Part shown: positions 12,026 through 20,305 of the stretch, in pieces
Position numbering within the stretch: the first letter of the stretch is position 1
Layout of the letters: each line of letters starts with the position of its first letter
Source of the DNA: Micromonospora aurantiaca ATCC 27029
GTDB lineage: Bacteria; Actinomycetota; Actinomycetes; Mycobacteriales; Micromonosporaceae
Assembly (NCBI RefSeq): GCF_000145235.1
Contig: NC_014391.1
Span: 2,232,001 to 2,296,000, forward strand
DNA length: 64,000 nucleotides
Direction: 5' to 3'
The notes under the pieces: model-generated
Told to the model about the DNA's origin: nothing
Seen by the model: only the letters and a program-made list of their open reading frames with translations
Database searches by the model: none
Position numbers and translations under genes: made by a program

Positions 12026-12958
12026 TCAGCGGGGCGGGGGCAGCTCCCGGCGGCTGAGCTGCTCCCGCAACCCGTCCGGCAACAGCTCCCGCAACTGGTC
12101 GGGCAGCAGCGGCAGGTCCAGCAGGCTCAGTTTGAGCTGGTTGCGCTCCTGGTAGCGGCGCGGGTCGAGACGGACCACCCGGCCGGCGTCCTTGACGTAC
12201 CGGATGTGCACCGAACCCTCGGTCGCCGCCTGCCGGATCAGCAGGCCGTCCATCTCCACCGCGACCGGCGCCGAGTCCGCACGCAGCTCCAGGTGCACCG
12301 TCTCGTGCGCGGAGAGCAGCACCGAGCGGGAGATCCCGGCCATCGGTGCGGACGGCGTCACCACCATCGCCTCCGTGGCCGGTGAGATCAGCGGCCCGCC
12401 GGCGGCATAGCTGTACGCGGTCGAACCGGTCGGCGTGCTCACCACCAGCGCGTCGCACCGGTAGTAGCCGTACCGCTGGCCGTCCACCGCGAGGGTGGCC
12501 GTGACGAAGCCGGCGCCGGGCTGCCGGACCAGGGCGATGTCGTTGAACGCCACCACGTCGTCGCCGCAGACGTCGCAGGCCAGGCAGGCGTGCGACTCGA
12601 CGGTGAAGTCGTGCTCCACCAGCCGCTCCAGCGCCCGGGGCAGGTCCGGCGGCTCCACCTCGACCAGGAAGCCGACCCGGCCCAGGTGCACGCCGAGCAC
12701 CGGCTTCGGGTCGCGGACGGCCATCCGCAGTGCGCCGAGCATGGTGCCGTCACCACCGATGCTGATCAGCGCGGCGCAGCGGTCGGCCAGCTCGTCCGCC
12801 GCGATCGCCTCCACCGCTGCCGGTACGCGGGCGCGGTCCTCGGCGCGTACCGCGAGGGTGATCCGGTGCCGGGCGGCCCAGTCCGCGACGATCCCCACCA
12901 CCTCGGAGACGTCCCGGGTGGGGTGCAGCACCAGACCCAGCACGTCACCCGCCACCAC
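12026..12958 (-). CDS. nadK: NAD kinase
   Basis: A 310-residue ATP-NAD kinase that makes NADP. GGDGT (68-72) in SIGGDGTMLGALRMA is the nucleotide-binding signature; AFNDIALVR holds the NAD-contacting NE/D-type motif; STPTGSTAYSYAAGGPLI is the second conserved loop. Length is in the family range. It ends 6 bases after the convergent pgm. The C-terminal 40 residues (Leu/Arg/Pro-rich) go beyond the fold and look like a lineage tail. The first possible start is GTG 12958; a GTG one codon later is equally possible. Whether the genome has another NAD kinase is not visible. Confidence 0.93.
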   Translation of the reverse strand: MVAGDVLGLVLHPTRDVSEVVGIVADWAARHRITLAVRAEDRARVPAAVEAIAADELADRCAALISIGGDGTMLGALRMAVRDPKPVLGVHLGRVGFLVEVEPPDLPRALERLVEHDFTVESHACLACDVCGDDVVAFNDIALVRQPGAGFVTATLAVDGQRYGYYRCDALVVSTPTGSTAYSYAAGGPLISPATEAMVVTPSAPMAGISRSVLLSAHETVHLELRADSAPVAVEMDGLLIRQAATEGSVHIRYVKDAGRVVRLDPRRYQERNQLKLSLLDLPLLPDQLRELLPDGLREQLSRRELPPPR

Positions 12959-13064
12959 TACAGCTCATCACACCGGCGGCGCACGGCAGCGGTTACCGGA
13001 ACCGGACCATGCCGGGACCCGGCAGCCGTGATCCGAAATCCCCCTTTGGGGTGGTAGTGGCCAC

Positions 13065-13070
13065 TATGGT
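13065..13070 (+). promoter_or_regulatory. Putative -10 of a leaderless promoter for the GNAT gene
   Basis: TATGGT, then GTGAAC, then ATG 13077. The upstream in-frame GTG 13071 would fall inside the usual -10 to start gap, so ATG 13077 is preferred. Confidence 0.5.
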
Positions 13071-13076
13071 GTGAAC

Positions 13077-13943
13077 ATGCCGGTCCCGTATGGTGTCCAG
13101 TCGATCGTCCCCGCCGCCGACGTGGGAGTGCCGTCCCGTGCGGACGCGCCGGGTCTCCGGGTGCGCCCGGCCATCGTCGCGGACGCGGAATGGCTGGCCG
13201 AGGTCAGCCAGGCGTCGTTCGCGCGGCATCTGCACGACTACCTGACCTCGGCTCAGCCCGGCGTCGGCCGGTTCTGGGAGGTCGTGCTCGCACACCCGGA
13301 GTCGTTCCCCGGCCGGTGTTTCCTGGTGGCCGATGACCAGGACGGCCGGCGGCTGGGCTTCGCCGACCTGACCCGGGTCGAGCCGGGCCTGGCGCACCTG
13401 TCCTACATCTGCGTGGTGGAGGCCGCCCGTGGCCGCGGCGTCGCCCGGGAGCTGCTGCGCGCCTACGCTCGCGCCCACCCCGACCTCCGGTCGATGCGGC
13501 TGGACGTGTTCGCCGACAACGCCCCGGCCCGTGCGCTCTACGACCGGCTCGGGTTCGCCAGCGACTCCACGACCACGTGGTGGGTCGCCGACCTCGCGCT
13601 CGGCGGGGTCGCGCCCGCCGCCGACGTCCGCTTCGACGGGCTGCACGCCGCCCGGGCCTGGCTCGACACGTACGGCTTCGGTGAGCTCACCGTCGTCGCC
13701 GGAGACGCCACCCACGTGCTGGGGCGGCCGAGCCCGGGGGTGCTGCGGTGCTTCGACCCGGCGACGCTGCGACGGCCGGCGGTGGTCGCCGCCGTGGTCC
13801 GGGCCTTCCCCGGCATCGACCGCGTCCTGGTCATGACACCCGGCGAGGACGCGCCGCCCAGCGCGGTCGGCCCGCTGCGGGCCGTCAACCGCTCGCTCAG
13901 GATGTCCACCACCGAGATCCGCGCCAGACTGGAGCTTCCGTGA
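13077..13943 (+). CDS. GNAT-family N-acetyltransferase
   Basis: A 288-residue protein. GNAT landmarks: a beta-strand region with RLGFADLTRVEP (about 92-103), the acetyl-CoA loop ARGRGVARELL (117-127), and NAPARALYDRLGF (148-160). About 125 further residues follow the GNAT fold, with no family recognised. The stop overlaps the GTG start of the following aminotransferase-like gene (GTGA), so both are made together. The acceptor is unknown; an amino group made by the partner enzyme is a natural guess but is inference. Confidence 0.78.
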   Translation: MPVPYGVQSIVPAADVGVPSRADAPGLRVRPAIVADAEWLAEVSQASFARHLHDYLTSAQPGVGRFWEVVLAHPESFPGRCFLVADDQDGRRLGFADLTRVEPGLAHLSYICVVEAARGRGVARELLRAYARAHPDLRSMRLDVFADNAPARALYDRLGFASDSTTTWWVADLALGGVAPAADVRFDGLHAARAWLDTYGFGELTVVAGDATHVLGRPSPGVLRCFDPATLRRPAVVAAVVRAFPGIDRVLVMTPGEDAPPSAVGPLRAVNRSLRMSTTEIRARLELP

Positions 13944-14998
13944 CGCAGACGATCCCCAAGACCGCCACCGACCCGGGTGCCTTCCGCACGCCGAGCCTGT
14001 TCTACCGGGCGGCCCGGGAGGGCATGCGCGACCTGCTCGCCCAGCCCGAGGTCTGGCGCGGCGACCGGCGCGACATCCTGCTGCCGTCGTTCATCGGCTG
14101 GTCCGCCAACGAGGGCAGCGGCGTCTTCGACCCGGTGACCGAACTCGGGCTCGACCCCGGCTTCTACGACCTGACCGAGGACCTCGCGGTGGACGTGTCC
14201 TCGCTGGAGGCACGGCTCGCGGAGCGTCCCTACGACGTCGTGGTGGTCATCCACTACTTCGGCCGTACCGAACGGGCGATCGGCCGGATCCGGGAGCTGA
14301 CCGACAGGCACGGCGCGCTGCTGCTCGAAGACCTCGCACACGCGTGGTTCACCCACGCGCTCGGCGGGCCGGCCGGCCGCACCGGGGAGGTCTCGCTCTA
14401 CTCCCTGCACAAGATGCTGCCGATGCCCGGCGCACGCGGCGGGATGATCACCTACCGCGACCCGGGCCGGCTCACCGGGCAGCGGGAGACCGAGCCGGAC
14501 CTGTCCCGGCACGTGCTCGACCACGACACGCTGGGCATCGCCGCGCGGCGGCAGGAGAACTTCCGCGCCCTCACCGCGCTGCTGCGCGACCTGCCCGAAC
14601 TCGGCGTCGCGTTCGAGCTGATGTGGCCCGAGCTGGCACCGGACGACGCCCCGCAGACGCTGCCGGTGCGGATCCTCGGGACCGGCCGGGAGAACCGCGA
14701 CCATGTCTATGCCGAGATGAACCGCGAGGGCTTCGGCATGGTCAGCCTCTACCACACGCTCATCGCGCAGTTGCGGGACCATCCGTCGATGGCACGGCTG
14801 TCCCGGCAGATCATCAACTTCCCCGTACACCAGGACGTCGCGCCGGCCGACTACCCGGCGCTGGTCGCGAGCTTCCAGCGGGCGCTGGGCACACTCCCCG
14901 AGCGCGGCGCGCTCGCGCCTGCCGGACGTCCGGCGGCACCGGCCCAGAGCGGCGCCTCGGCGCCGCGACCGTCCGGCGTGCCCACCGGCTCGGCCTGA
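13940..14998 (+). CDS. DegT/DnrJ/EryC1/StrS-like PLP aminotransferase, short form
   Basis: A 352-residue fold-type I PLP protein. LLLEDLAHAW (about 128-136) contains the family's acidic PLP-contacting motif (ED-AHA); VSLYSLHKMLPMPGARGG carries the presumed Schiff-base lysine K158 followed by the Gly-rich turn of the SHP-K-x(n)-GG-type site. The N-terminal half lacks the usual SGT-AL substrate-entry motif and has FIGWSANEGSGVFDP instead, so the protein is divergent and its substrate uncertain. The C-terminus is a low-complexity Ala/Pro tail. Coupled by a 4-base overlap to the GNAT gene and followed at once by a perfect 16-bp hairpin terminator. Confidence 0.72.
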   Translation: MTQTIPKTATDPGAFRTPSLFYRAAREGMRDLLAQPEVWRGDRRDILLPSFIGWSANEGSGVFDPVTELGLDPGFYDLTEDLAVDVSSLEARLAERPYDVVVVIHYFGRTERAIGRIRELTDRHGALLLEDLAHAWFTHALGGPAGRTGEVSLYSLHKMLPMPGARGGMITYRDPGRLTGQRETEPDLSRHVLDHDTLGIAARRQENFRALTALLRDLPELGVAFELMWPELAPDDAPQTLPVRILGTGRENRDHVYAEMNREGFGMVSLYHTLIAQLRDHPSMARLSRQIINFPVHQDVAPADYPALVASFQRALGTLPERGALAPAGRPAAPAQSGASAPRPSGVPTGSA

Positions 14999-15003
14999 AT
15001 ACG

Positions 15004-15038
15004 GTCGGTGCCCCGCCCGGCGCGGGCGGGGCACCGAC
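15004..15038. terminator. Bidirectional hairpin terminator
   Basis: The 16-base arms 15004-15019 (GTCGGTGCCCCGCCCG) and 15023-15038 are exact reverse complements with a 3-base loop. It fills the 44-bp gap between the convergent aminotransferase-like gene and the sugar-transferase gene, so it can end both transcripts. No T-run, as is common in high-GC actinomycetes. Confidence 0.85.
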
Positions 15039-15042
15039 GGGC

Positions 15043-15684
15043 TCAGCGGACGCCGGTGAGGCGCCGTTCCTGGTCGAGGTCGAGCATCTGCGCCGACGGG
15101 TCGACCGCCACGCCCGAGGCGCGCAGGACCTTGCCCGCCGTCCGCGCGAGGATGCGCAGATCGAGCCAGAGGGACCAGTCGAGAACGTAGCGGACGTCGA
15201 GTTCCAGGCGTTCGGTCCAGGCCAGGTCGTTGCGGCCGTTGACCTGCGCGAGCCCGGTGATGCCCGGCCGGACCTCGAACCGCTTGCGCTCCCGGTCGGT
15301 GTACCAGGGGTCGTAGCGCAGCAGCAGCGGCCGGGGACCGACCAGGCTGAGGTCGCCCCGGAGCACGTTGACCATCTGCGGCAGCTCGTCGATGCTCAGC
15401 CGCCGCAGCGTCCGGCCGACGCCCCGGCAGCGGACCCCGTCGGGCAGCAGCCGGCCCTCCGCGTCGCGGTCGTCGGACATCGTCCTGAGCTTGAGGACCC
15501 GGATGCGGCGCTCGTACCGGCCGGTGCGTTCCTGCCGGAAGAAGACCGGGCTGCCGAACTGGGCCAGGACCAGCAGCGCCGCGACGGCCACGACCGGCGC
15601 GGTCACCACGAGGACGACGAGCGCCACTGTGATGTCGACGAGCCGCTTGAGCCGTAGCTCGACCGACCGCCGGGCGGGGCTCAC
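15043..15684 (-). CDS. Initiating sugar-phosphate transferase (PglC/WcaJ C-terminal type)
   Basis: A 213-residue monotopic enzyme that transfers a sugar-1-phosphate from a UDP-sugar to undecaprenyl phosphate, the first step of lipid-linked glycan assembly. A single hydrophobic segment (about 15-42) follows RLKRLVDI. The catalytic part has VFFRQERTGRYERRIRVLKL, LSIDELPQMVNVLRGDLS, VGPRPLL and FEVRPGITGLAQVNGRN, all hallmarks of the bacterial sugar transferase family. It has the short PglC length, without the four-helix N-terminus of WbaP. GTG 15684 overlaps the stop of the preceding glycosyltransferase gene by 4 bases. The sugar is not predictable. Confidence 0.9.
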   Translation of the reverse strand: MSPARRSVELRLKRLVDITVALVVLVVTAPVVAVAALLVLAQFGSPVFFRQERTGRYERRIRVLKLRTMSDDRDAEGRLLPDGVRCRGVGRTLRRLSIDELPQMVNVLRGDLSLVGPRPLLLRYDPWYTDRERKRFEVRPGITGLAQVNGRNDLAWTERLELDVRYVLDWSLWLDLRILARTAGKVLRASGVAVDPSAQMLDLDQERRLTGVR

Positions 15685-16967
15685 CGGGAGTGCACCTTCC
15701 CGGCGGCCTGCGGGGCGTACTCCCCGGGTGGTCCGCCGACGCCCGCGGCGTGCTCGATGACCTCGGCCATCCGCACCGCGGAGATCCGGTTGTCGAAGTG
15801 CCGGTGCGACCGCTCGCGGGCGCGTACGCCGCGCTCGGCGAGACGCCCGGACCGGAACTCGGCGTACGCGTGCTCGATGGCCTGCGCCAGGGCGGCCGGG
15901 TCGTCCCGGGGGACCACCCACCCGCAGCTCTCGTCCACCGTCTCCGGCAGCCCGCCGGCGTCGCTGACGATGCTGGGAACGTCCAGCAGCGCCGCCTCGG
16001 GCGGCGCGCCGTGGCCCTCGCTCAGTGACGGGCTGACGCTGAGGTCCGCCGCCCGGTAGTAGGGCCGCACGTCGTCGGCGGTGTCGATCCAGCGGACGGA
16101 GTGGTCGTCGGCGACCCCGAACCGGCGGATCAGCTCCTGCCGGTGGTCCTCGCCGGCCTGGTCCGAGCCGCCACCGACGAGCATCAGCACCGCCTCGGGG
16201 TGCCGGGACCGGATCTCCTGCCACGCGGCGAGCAGGACGTCGTGGCCCTTGAACGCGCGGTCCCGGTGGGCGGCGAGCTTTCGTGGGGGATAGACGTACG
16301 CCACCATGATCACGACGAACTGGTCCGGGCTCAGCCCGAGATCCGCGCGGCACTTCGCCCGGGCCTCCGCCCGCGTCGCCGCCGTGTCGTCCGGCAGGTC
16401 CGCGGTCGCCCAGGCCAGGTTGAGTCCGCTGGTGACGGCCGGGCGACGCGACGCCGGTACGCCCAGCTCGCCGTAGAGGCGGGAGGTGTAGCGGGTGCCG
16501 CAGATGATCGTGCGGTCCAGGCGCCAGAGCAGCCGCTCGACCATCCGGACCGCCCGTGACTCCAGGAAGGCGGGGCCGGCGACGAACTGCACCCGGGCCA
16601 GGGGCAGGCCGACGGTCGCGAGCCGCGCGCCCAGCGTGGCCGCGTACAGGTGGTGGTAGAGCACCTGGGGGCGCAGACGGCGGACGAGGCGGCGCAGCCG
16701 CCACAGCTCGGACAGCGTGCTCAGGCTGGGCCGGAAGCGGAACGAGAACGGCGACGCCACCGTCCGGATCCCGGCCTCGGCCAGGCGGTCGTTCAGCCGG
16801 CCGCCGGGCGGGCAGATCACCACCACCTCGTGGCCGCGATCCCGCAGGGCGCAGGCCTGCGGGATGGTCCAGAGTCCGCCGTAGTTCGTCTTGACGATGA
16901 CGGCGACGCGCAGTGACCGGCGCCCGGGCGGGTCGCCGGCGACGCCGGACCGGGGATCGTGCCTCAC
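15681..16967 (-). CDS. GT4 glycosyltransferase
   Basis: A 428-residue GT-B protein. After a short basic tail the N-terminal domain starts LRVAVIVKTNYGGLWTIPQA, the C-terminal nucleotide-sugar domain has FVVIMVAYVYPPRKLAA and MLVGGGSDQAG, and the donor-binding acidic motif is SLSEGHGAPPEAALLD. GTG 16967 is chosen since GGAGG lies 7-8 bases upstream; a longer frame to 17576 would cover the divergent epimerase promoter. It is translationally coupled to the sugar-phosphate transferase. It would add a sugar to the lipid-linked glycan at the cytoplasmic face; donor and linkage are unknown. Confidence 0.88.
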   Translation of the reverse strand: MRHDPRSGVAGDPPGRRSLRVAVIVKTNYGGLWTIPQACALRDRGHEVVVICPPGGRLNDRLAEAGIRTVASPFSFRFRPSLSTLSELWRLRRLVRRLRPQVLYHHLYAATLGARLATVGLPLARVQFVAGPAFLESRAVRMVERLLWRLDRTIICGTRYTSRLYGELGVPASRRPAVTSGLNLAWATADLPDDTAATRAEARAKCRADLGLSPDQFVVIMVAYVYPPRKLAAHRDRAFKGHDVLLAAWQEIRSRHPEAVLMLVGGGSDQAGEDHRQELIRRFGVADDHSVRWIDTADDVRPYYRAADLSVSPSLSEGHGAPPEAALLDVPSIVSDAGGLPETVDESCGWVVPRDDPAALAQAIEHAYAEFRSGRLAERGVRARERSHRHFDNRISAVRMAEVIEHAAGVGGPPGEYAPQAAGKVHSR

Positions 16968-17042
16968 GTGTTCGCCTCCAACAGTCGGCGCGACGTCGTT
17001 CGCCGCTCCACCCAGGGCAACGAGCTTTGTGGTGTTTAGTAA

Positions 17043-17065
17043 CCAACGTCGGATTCTCTCGTTGG
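17043..17065. promoter_or_regulatory. Inverted repeat in divergent promoter region
   Basis: CCAACG (17043-17048) and CGTTGG (17060-17065) face each other across 11 bases inside the 136-bp gap between the divergent GT4 and epimerase genes. The surrounding stretch is the only AT-richer part of the gap (GTGTTTAGTAACC at 17032-17044). It may be an operator controlling both arms of the glycan cluster; no direct evidence. Confidence 0.35.
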
Positions 17066-17103
17066 CCCTGCGGAGAGAGCACCGGCGAGCGGTAGGAGCG
17101 CAC

Positions 17104-18069
17104 GTGAGAGTCGTCGTCACGGGGGGCGCCGGTTTCATCGGTTCCAACCTGGTGCGGGCCCTGTCGGAAACGGGCCGGGTCGCCGAGATCGTCGTCGTCG
17201 ACGACCTCTCCACCGGGTCGGTGGAGAACCTGCGCGGGCTTCCGGTGGAGTTCCTGATCGGGACCGTCCTGGACCCCGCGCTGCTCGACCGCGCGATGGC
17301 CGGCGCCTCCAGCGTGGTCCACCTCGGAGCCCTCGGCTCGGTGCCCCGCTCCATCGACGACCCGCTGCGCAGCCACCACGCGAACGCCACCGGCACCCTG
17401 ACCGTCCTCGACGCCGCCCACCGCAACGGCGTCCCGCAGTGCGTGCTGGCCTCCTCGTCCTCGGTGTACGGCGCCAACCCGGTACTGCCACGCCAGGAGG
17501 GCCTGCGGCCCATGCCGGTCAGCCCGTACGCGGTGTCGAAGCTGGCCACCGAGGCGTACGGGATCGCGTTCGCCAACTGCTACGGCATGGCGGTCCTGCC
17601 GTTCCGCTTCTTCAACGTCTTCGGACCGAGGCAGGCGGCGAACCACGTGTACGCCGCAGTGGTCCCGCGGTTCGTCACCGCCGCCCTGGAGAACCGGCCG
17701 TTGCAGGTGCACGGCGACGGGCGGCAGTCCCGGGACTTCACCTACGTGGGCAGCGTGACCTCGGTGATCGTGGACGCCGTGCTGCGGCAGGTGGCGGCCC
17801 CGGACGTGGTGAACCTCGCGTTCGGCGCGCGCATCTCCCTGCTCGACCTCATCGCCGAACTGGAGACCGTGCTGGGGCGGCCGCTGGACGTCGTGCACGT
17901 GCCGGCGCGGCCCGGTGACGTCCGCGAGTCCCAGGCCGACCACACGCGACTGCGCGAGCTGTTCCCGGCCGCGTCGCCGACGCCCTTCGCCGAAGGGCTG
18001 CGGGCTACGGTCGAGTGGTTCCGGTCGCTTCGGGTCGACGAGCCCGTCGGGTCCGGCACGTCCGGCTGA
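17104..18069 (+). CDS. NAD-dependent sugar epimerase/dehydratase (UDP-GlcNAc/Glc 4-epimerase-like)
   Basis: A 321-residue extended SDR. TGGAGFIGSN (6-15) binds NAD; the catalytic residues are the serine in LASSSSVYG and Y142-K146 in SPYAVSK; RFFNVFGPRQ and the C-terminal arm (HGDGRQSRDFTYV) match the WbpP/Gne-type 4-epimerases. It probably makes a UDP-hexose or UDP-HexNAc donor for the glycan. GTG 17104 follows AGGAG at about 7 bases. The next SDR starts 21 bases later, so the two form an operon. Confidence 0.87.
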   Translation: MRVVVTGGAGFIGSNLVRALSETGRVAEIVVVDDLSTGSVENLRGLPVEFLIGTVLDPALLDRAMAGASSVVHLGALGSVPRSIDDPLRSHHANATGTLTVLDAAHRNGVPQCVLASSSSVYGANPVLPRQEGLRPMPVSPYAVSKLATEAYGIAFANCYGMAVLPFRFFNVFGPRQAANHVYAAVVPRFVTAALENRPLQVHGDGRQSRDFTYVGSVTSVIVDAVLRQVAAPDVVNLAFGARISLLDLIAELETVLGRPLDVVHVPARPGDVRESQADHTRLRELFPAASPTPFAEGLRATVEWFRSLRVDEPVGSGTSG

Positions 18070-18090
18070 TCCCGACCCGATCGGAGCCTC

Positions 18091-19059
18091 ATGGCCAGGA
18101 TCCTGCTGTTCGGCGCGTCCGGCTTCCTCGGCCGGGCGGTCGAAGCGGTCCTCGCGGAGCACTTCACCGTCGTCGCGCCCAGTCGCCGGGAATGCGATCT
18201 CGTCGCCGCGGACCGGTCGCGGCTCGCCGCGTTCCTGCGCCGGGCACGACCCGACGGGGTGGTCAACTGCGCCGGCCGGATCGCCGGGACGAGCGCGCAG
18301 TTCGTCGAGTCGCACACTCTGATCACCGCCAAGCTGATCGACTGCGTGGCCGAGGTCTCGCCCGGCGTGCGGCTGGTCCGGATCGGCTCGGCGGCCGAGT
18401 ACGGGGTCGTCCCGCACGGCGCCGTCGCGACCGAGACCGACCCGGCCCGGCCGGTGAGCGACTACGGGATCAGCCAGCTGGCCGCGACCGACCTCGTGCG
18501 GCTGGCCGCCGCCAGTGGCCGGGTCGACGCGGTGGTGCTGCGGGTCTTCAACCCCGTCGGGCCCGGCTCGACCAGTGGCAACGTGCTGGGACGGGCAGCC
18601 GAGCTGCTCCAGGCGGCGTTGGCCCGGGGGGACCGGCGGATCGAACTGGGGCTCAACGACTCCTACCGCGACTTCGTCGACGTCCGGGACGTGGCGGAGG
18701 CGGTGCTGGCGGCGCTCAACGCCCGACGGCTGCCGGAGTCGATCTACAACGTGGGCAGCGGACAGGCGGTCGCCACCCGGGAGGCAGTCGAGATGCTGGC
18801 CCGCCATGCCGGGTTCACCGGACGCTTCGTCGACGGGCTCCGCTCGCCGACTGCGGACCGGTCCGCGGCGGTGCCGTGGATGTGCGCCGACATCAGCCGG
18901 ATCAGCGACGCCCTCGGCTGGGCGCCGAGATACCCGCTGGGCGAGTCCCTGGCCGCGTTGTGGGCAGCCCGCTCCCACGTCACGGCCGGCTCCGGCACCC
19001 GCCACGTGACGGTCAGCGCGCGTCCGGCACCAGTTCCGCCGTCGGCGCCGGTGCGGTGA
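18091..19059 (+). CDS. Extended SDR sugar reductase/epimerase-like protein
   Basis: A 322-residue protein with the N-terminal NAD(P) loop FGASGFLGR (7-15) and an SDR fold resembling GDP-4-keto-6-deoxyhexose reductases (LRVFNPVGPGSTSGN, GLNDSYRDFVDVRDV). At the active site the tyrosine is present (Y125, SDYGISQ) but the YxxxK lysine is replaced by glutamine (Q129), so classical SDR chemistry may be changed. The C-terminal 40 residues are low complexity. It follows the epimerase gene and its last 47 bases overlap the end of the convergent flippase gene. Confidence 0.8.
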   Translation: MARILLFGASGFLGRAVEAVLAEHFTVVAPSRRECDLVAADRSRLAAFLRRARPDGVVNCAGRIAGTSAQFVESHTLITAKLIDCVAEVSPGVRLVRIGSAAEYGVVPHGAVATETDPARPVSDYGISQLAATDLVRLAAASGRVDAVVLRVFNPVGPGSTSGNVLGRAAELLQAALARGDRRIELGLNDSYRDFVDVRDVAEAVLAALNARRLPESIYNVGSGQAVATREAVEMLARHAGFTGRFVDGLRSPTADRSAAVPWMCADISRISDALGWAPRYPLGESLAALWAARSHVTAGSGTRHVTVSARPAPVPPSAPVR

Positions 19060-20305
19060 GAGGTGCCGCCACGCGGGCCCGCCGGTTGAGCCGTACGCGC
19101 AGGACGACCAGAACGACGACGGAGAGCAGCGCATACAGCGCGATCGAGGCGGTCGCCGCGCCCATCGTTCCCCAGCGGGAGATGGCGAGGCCGTAGCAGG
19201 CGACCGACGCCACGGCGGCGAGCAGACCGACCCCGGCGGCCTGTTTCGTGCCCCCGGTGCCGAGCAGGGCTCGGCTTGCGATGCCGAAGGGCGCCAGGCA
19301 CAACTCGGCGAGCAGGAGCGGCACGATCAACGGGCGGGCGGACCCGAACTCCGCGCCGAAGACCGGCACCACCAACAGCCAGCCGCCAGCCGCGACGACG
19401 GCGCCGCTGACGAGCGTTGCCAGCAGCGTGTAGCCGATCGCACGGACGGGCCAGGGATCGCCGTCGCGCTGCGCGGCCTGCCGCTGCGACAACTGTCCGA
19501 TGGCGGCCGGAAGGAGGCCGACCACGCTGCTCAGCGTCGCGGCCAGGGCGTAGATGCCCACCGCGCCGGGACCGACGAGGACACCGAGCAGGTAGCGGTC
19601 GGCCCGCTGGAGGAAGCTCGTCCCGAGGGAGAACCCCAGAGACGGGGCGCCCATCCGGATCAGCCCGGTGACGTCCCGCCGCCGCGCCCGTGCGAACCGC
19701 GCCAGCCCTTGGCCGCGTACCAGCGTCCACTGCGTCACCGCCACCGCGAGCAGCGCGGTGGCCTGGCACATCAGGAGGAGCCACACCTGCGCCGAGACGA
19801 CGACCGCGATGGCGATCCCGATCAGGCCGGCGGTGGTGGCGGCGATGTTCCACACCGCGCCCCGGCGAAAGTCCCCGTCCGCGAACCGGAGATCGGTGAG
19901 CTGGTCGAGCGCGATGTTGGCGGCGCCGCCGAGCGCGACCGCGGCGAGCAGCCGTACATCGGTCAGCGCGGGGCCGAGCAGCGGCGCGGAGAGACGGACC
20001 GCGGCGGCCGCGGCCGCCCCGGTGCAGACCGCGGCCACCACTGTCATCCAGCAGTACGCGGAGAGCAGTTCGTCGCGGCGGTGCCGGGAGGCGGCCTGCG
20101 GCAACTGCGCGCGCATGGCGGTGCCGCAGCCCAGGCGGCCGACCAGCATCACCACGCCGGCGACCGTGAGGACCAACACCATGACGCCCCGGTCGGCCGG
20201 CCCCAGCGCCAGGGTGGCGAGGACGGCGACGCCGCTGCTGCTCAGGGCGGCGATGCCGTTGGCGCCGGTCAGCAGGACGATAGTGCCCAGATGGCGGCGG
20301 CTCAT
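19013..20305 (-). CDS. Wzx-like oligosaccharide flippase (MOP superfamily)
   Basis: A 430-residue protein with about twelve hydrophobic segments and short basic loops, typical of polysaccharide flippases that move lipid-linked repeat units to the outer face of the membrane. It starts MSRRHLGTIVLL, a short cytoplasmic end before the first helix. A segment LIRMGAPSLGFSLGTSFLQRADRYLLG matches the family's mid-protein region with a charged residue in a helix. ATG 20305 overlaps the stop of the preceding GT4 gene (ATGA). Its 3' end overlaps the convergent SDR by 47 bases. Confidence 0.87.
   Translation of the reverse strand: MSRRHLGTIVLLTGANGIAALSSSGVAVLATLALGPADRGVMVLVLTVAGVVMLVGRLGCGTAMRAQLPQAASRHRRDELLSAYCWMTVVAAVCTGAAAAAAVRLSAPLLGPALTDVRLLAAVALGGAANIALDQLTDLRFADGDFRRGAVWNIAATTAGLIGIAIAVVVSAQVWLLLMCQATALLAVAVTQWTLVRGQGLARFARARRRDVTGLIRMGAPSLGFSLGTSFLQRADRYLLGVLVGPGAVGIYALAATLSSVVGLLPAAIGQLSQRQAAQRDGDPWPVRAIGYTLLATLVSGAVVAAGGWLLVVPVFGAEFGSARPLIVPLLLAELCLAPFGIASRALLGTGGTKQAAGVGLLAAVASVACYGLAISRWGTMGAATASIALYALLSVVVLVVLRVRLNRRARVAAPLTAPAPTAELVPDAR

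Noticed and set aside
15043-19134. A 1363-codon minus-strand frame spanning the glycan genes
   Set aside because: Only its last 213 codons (sugar transferase) make sense; the rest is antisense to two clear SDR genes and out of frame with the GT4 gene.
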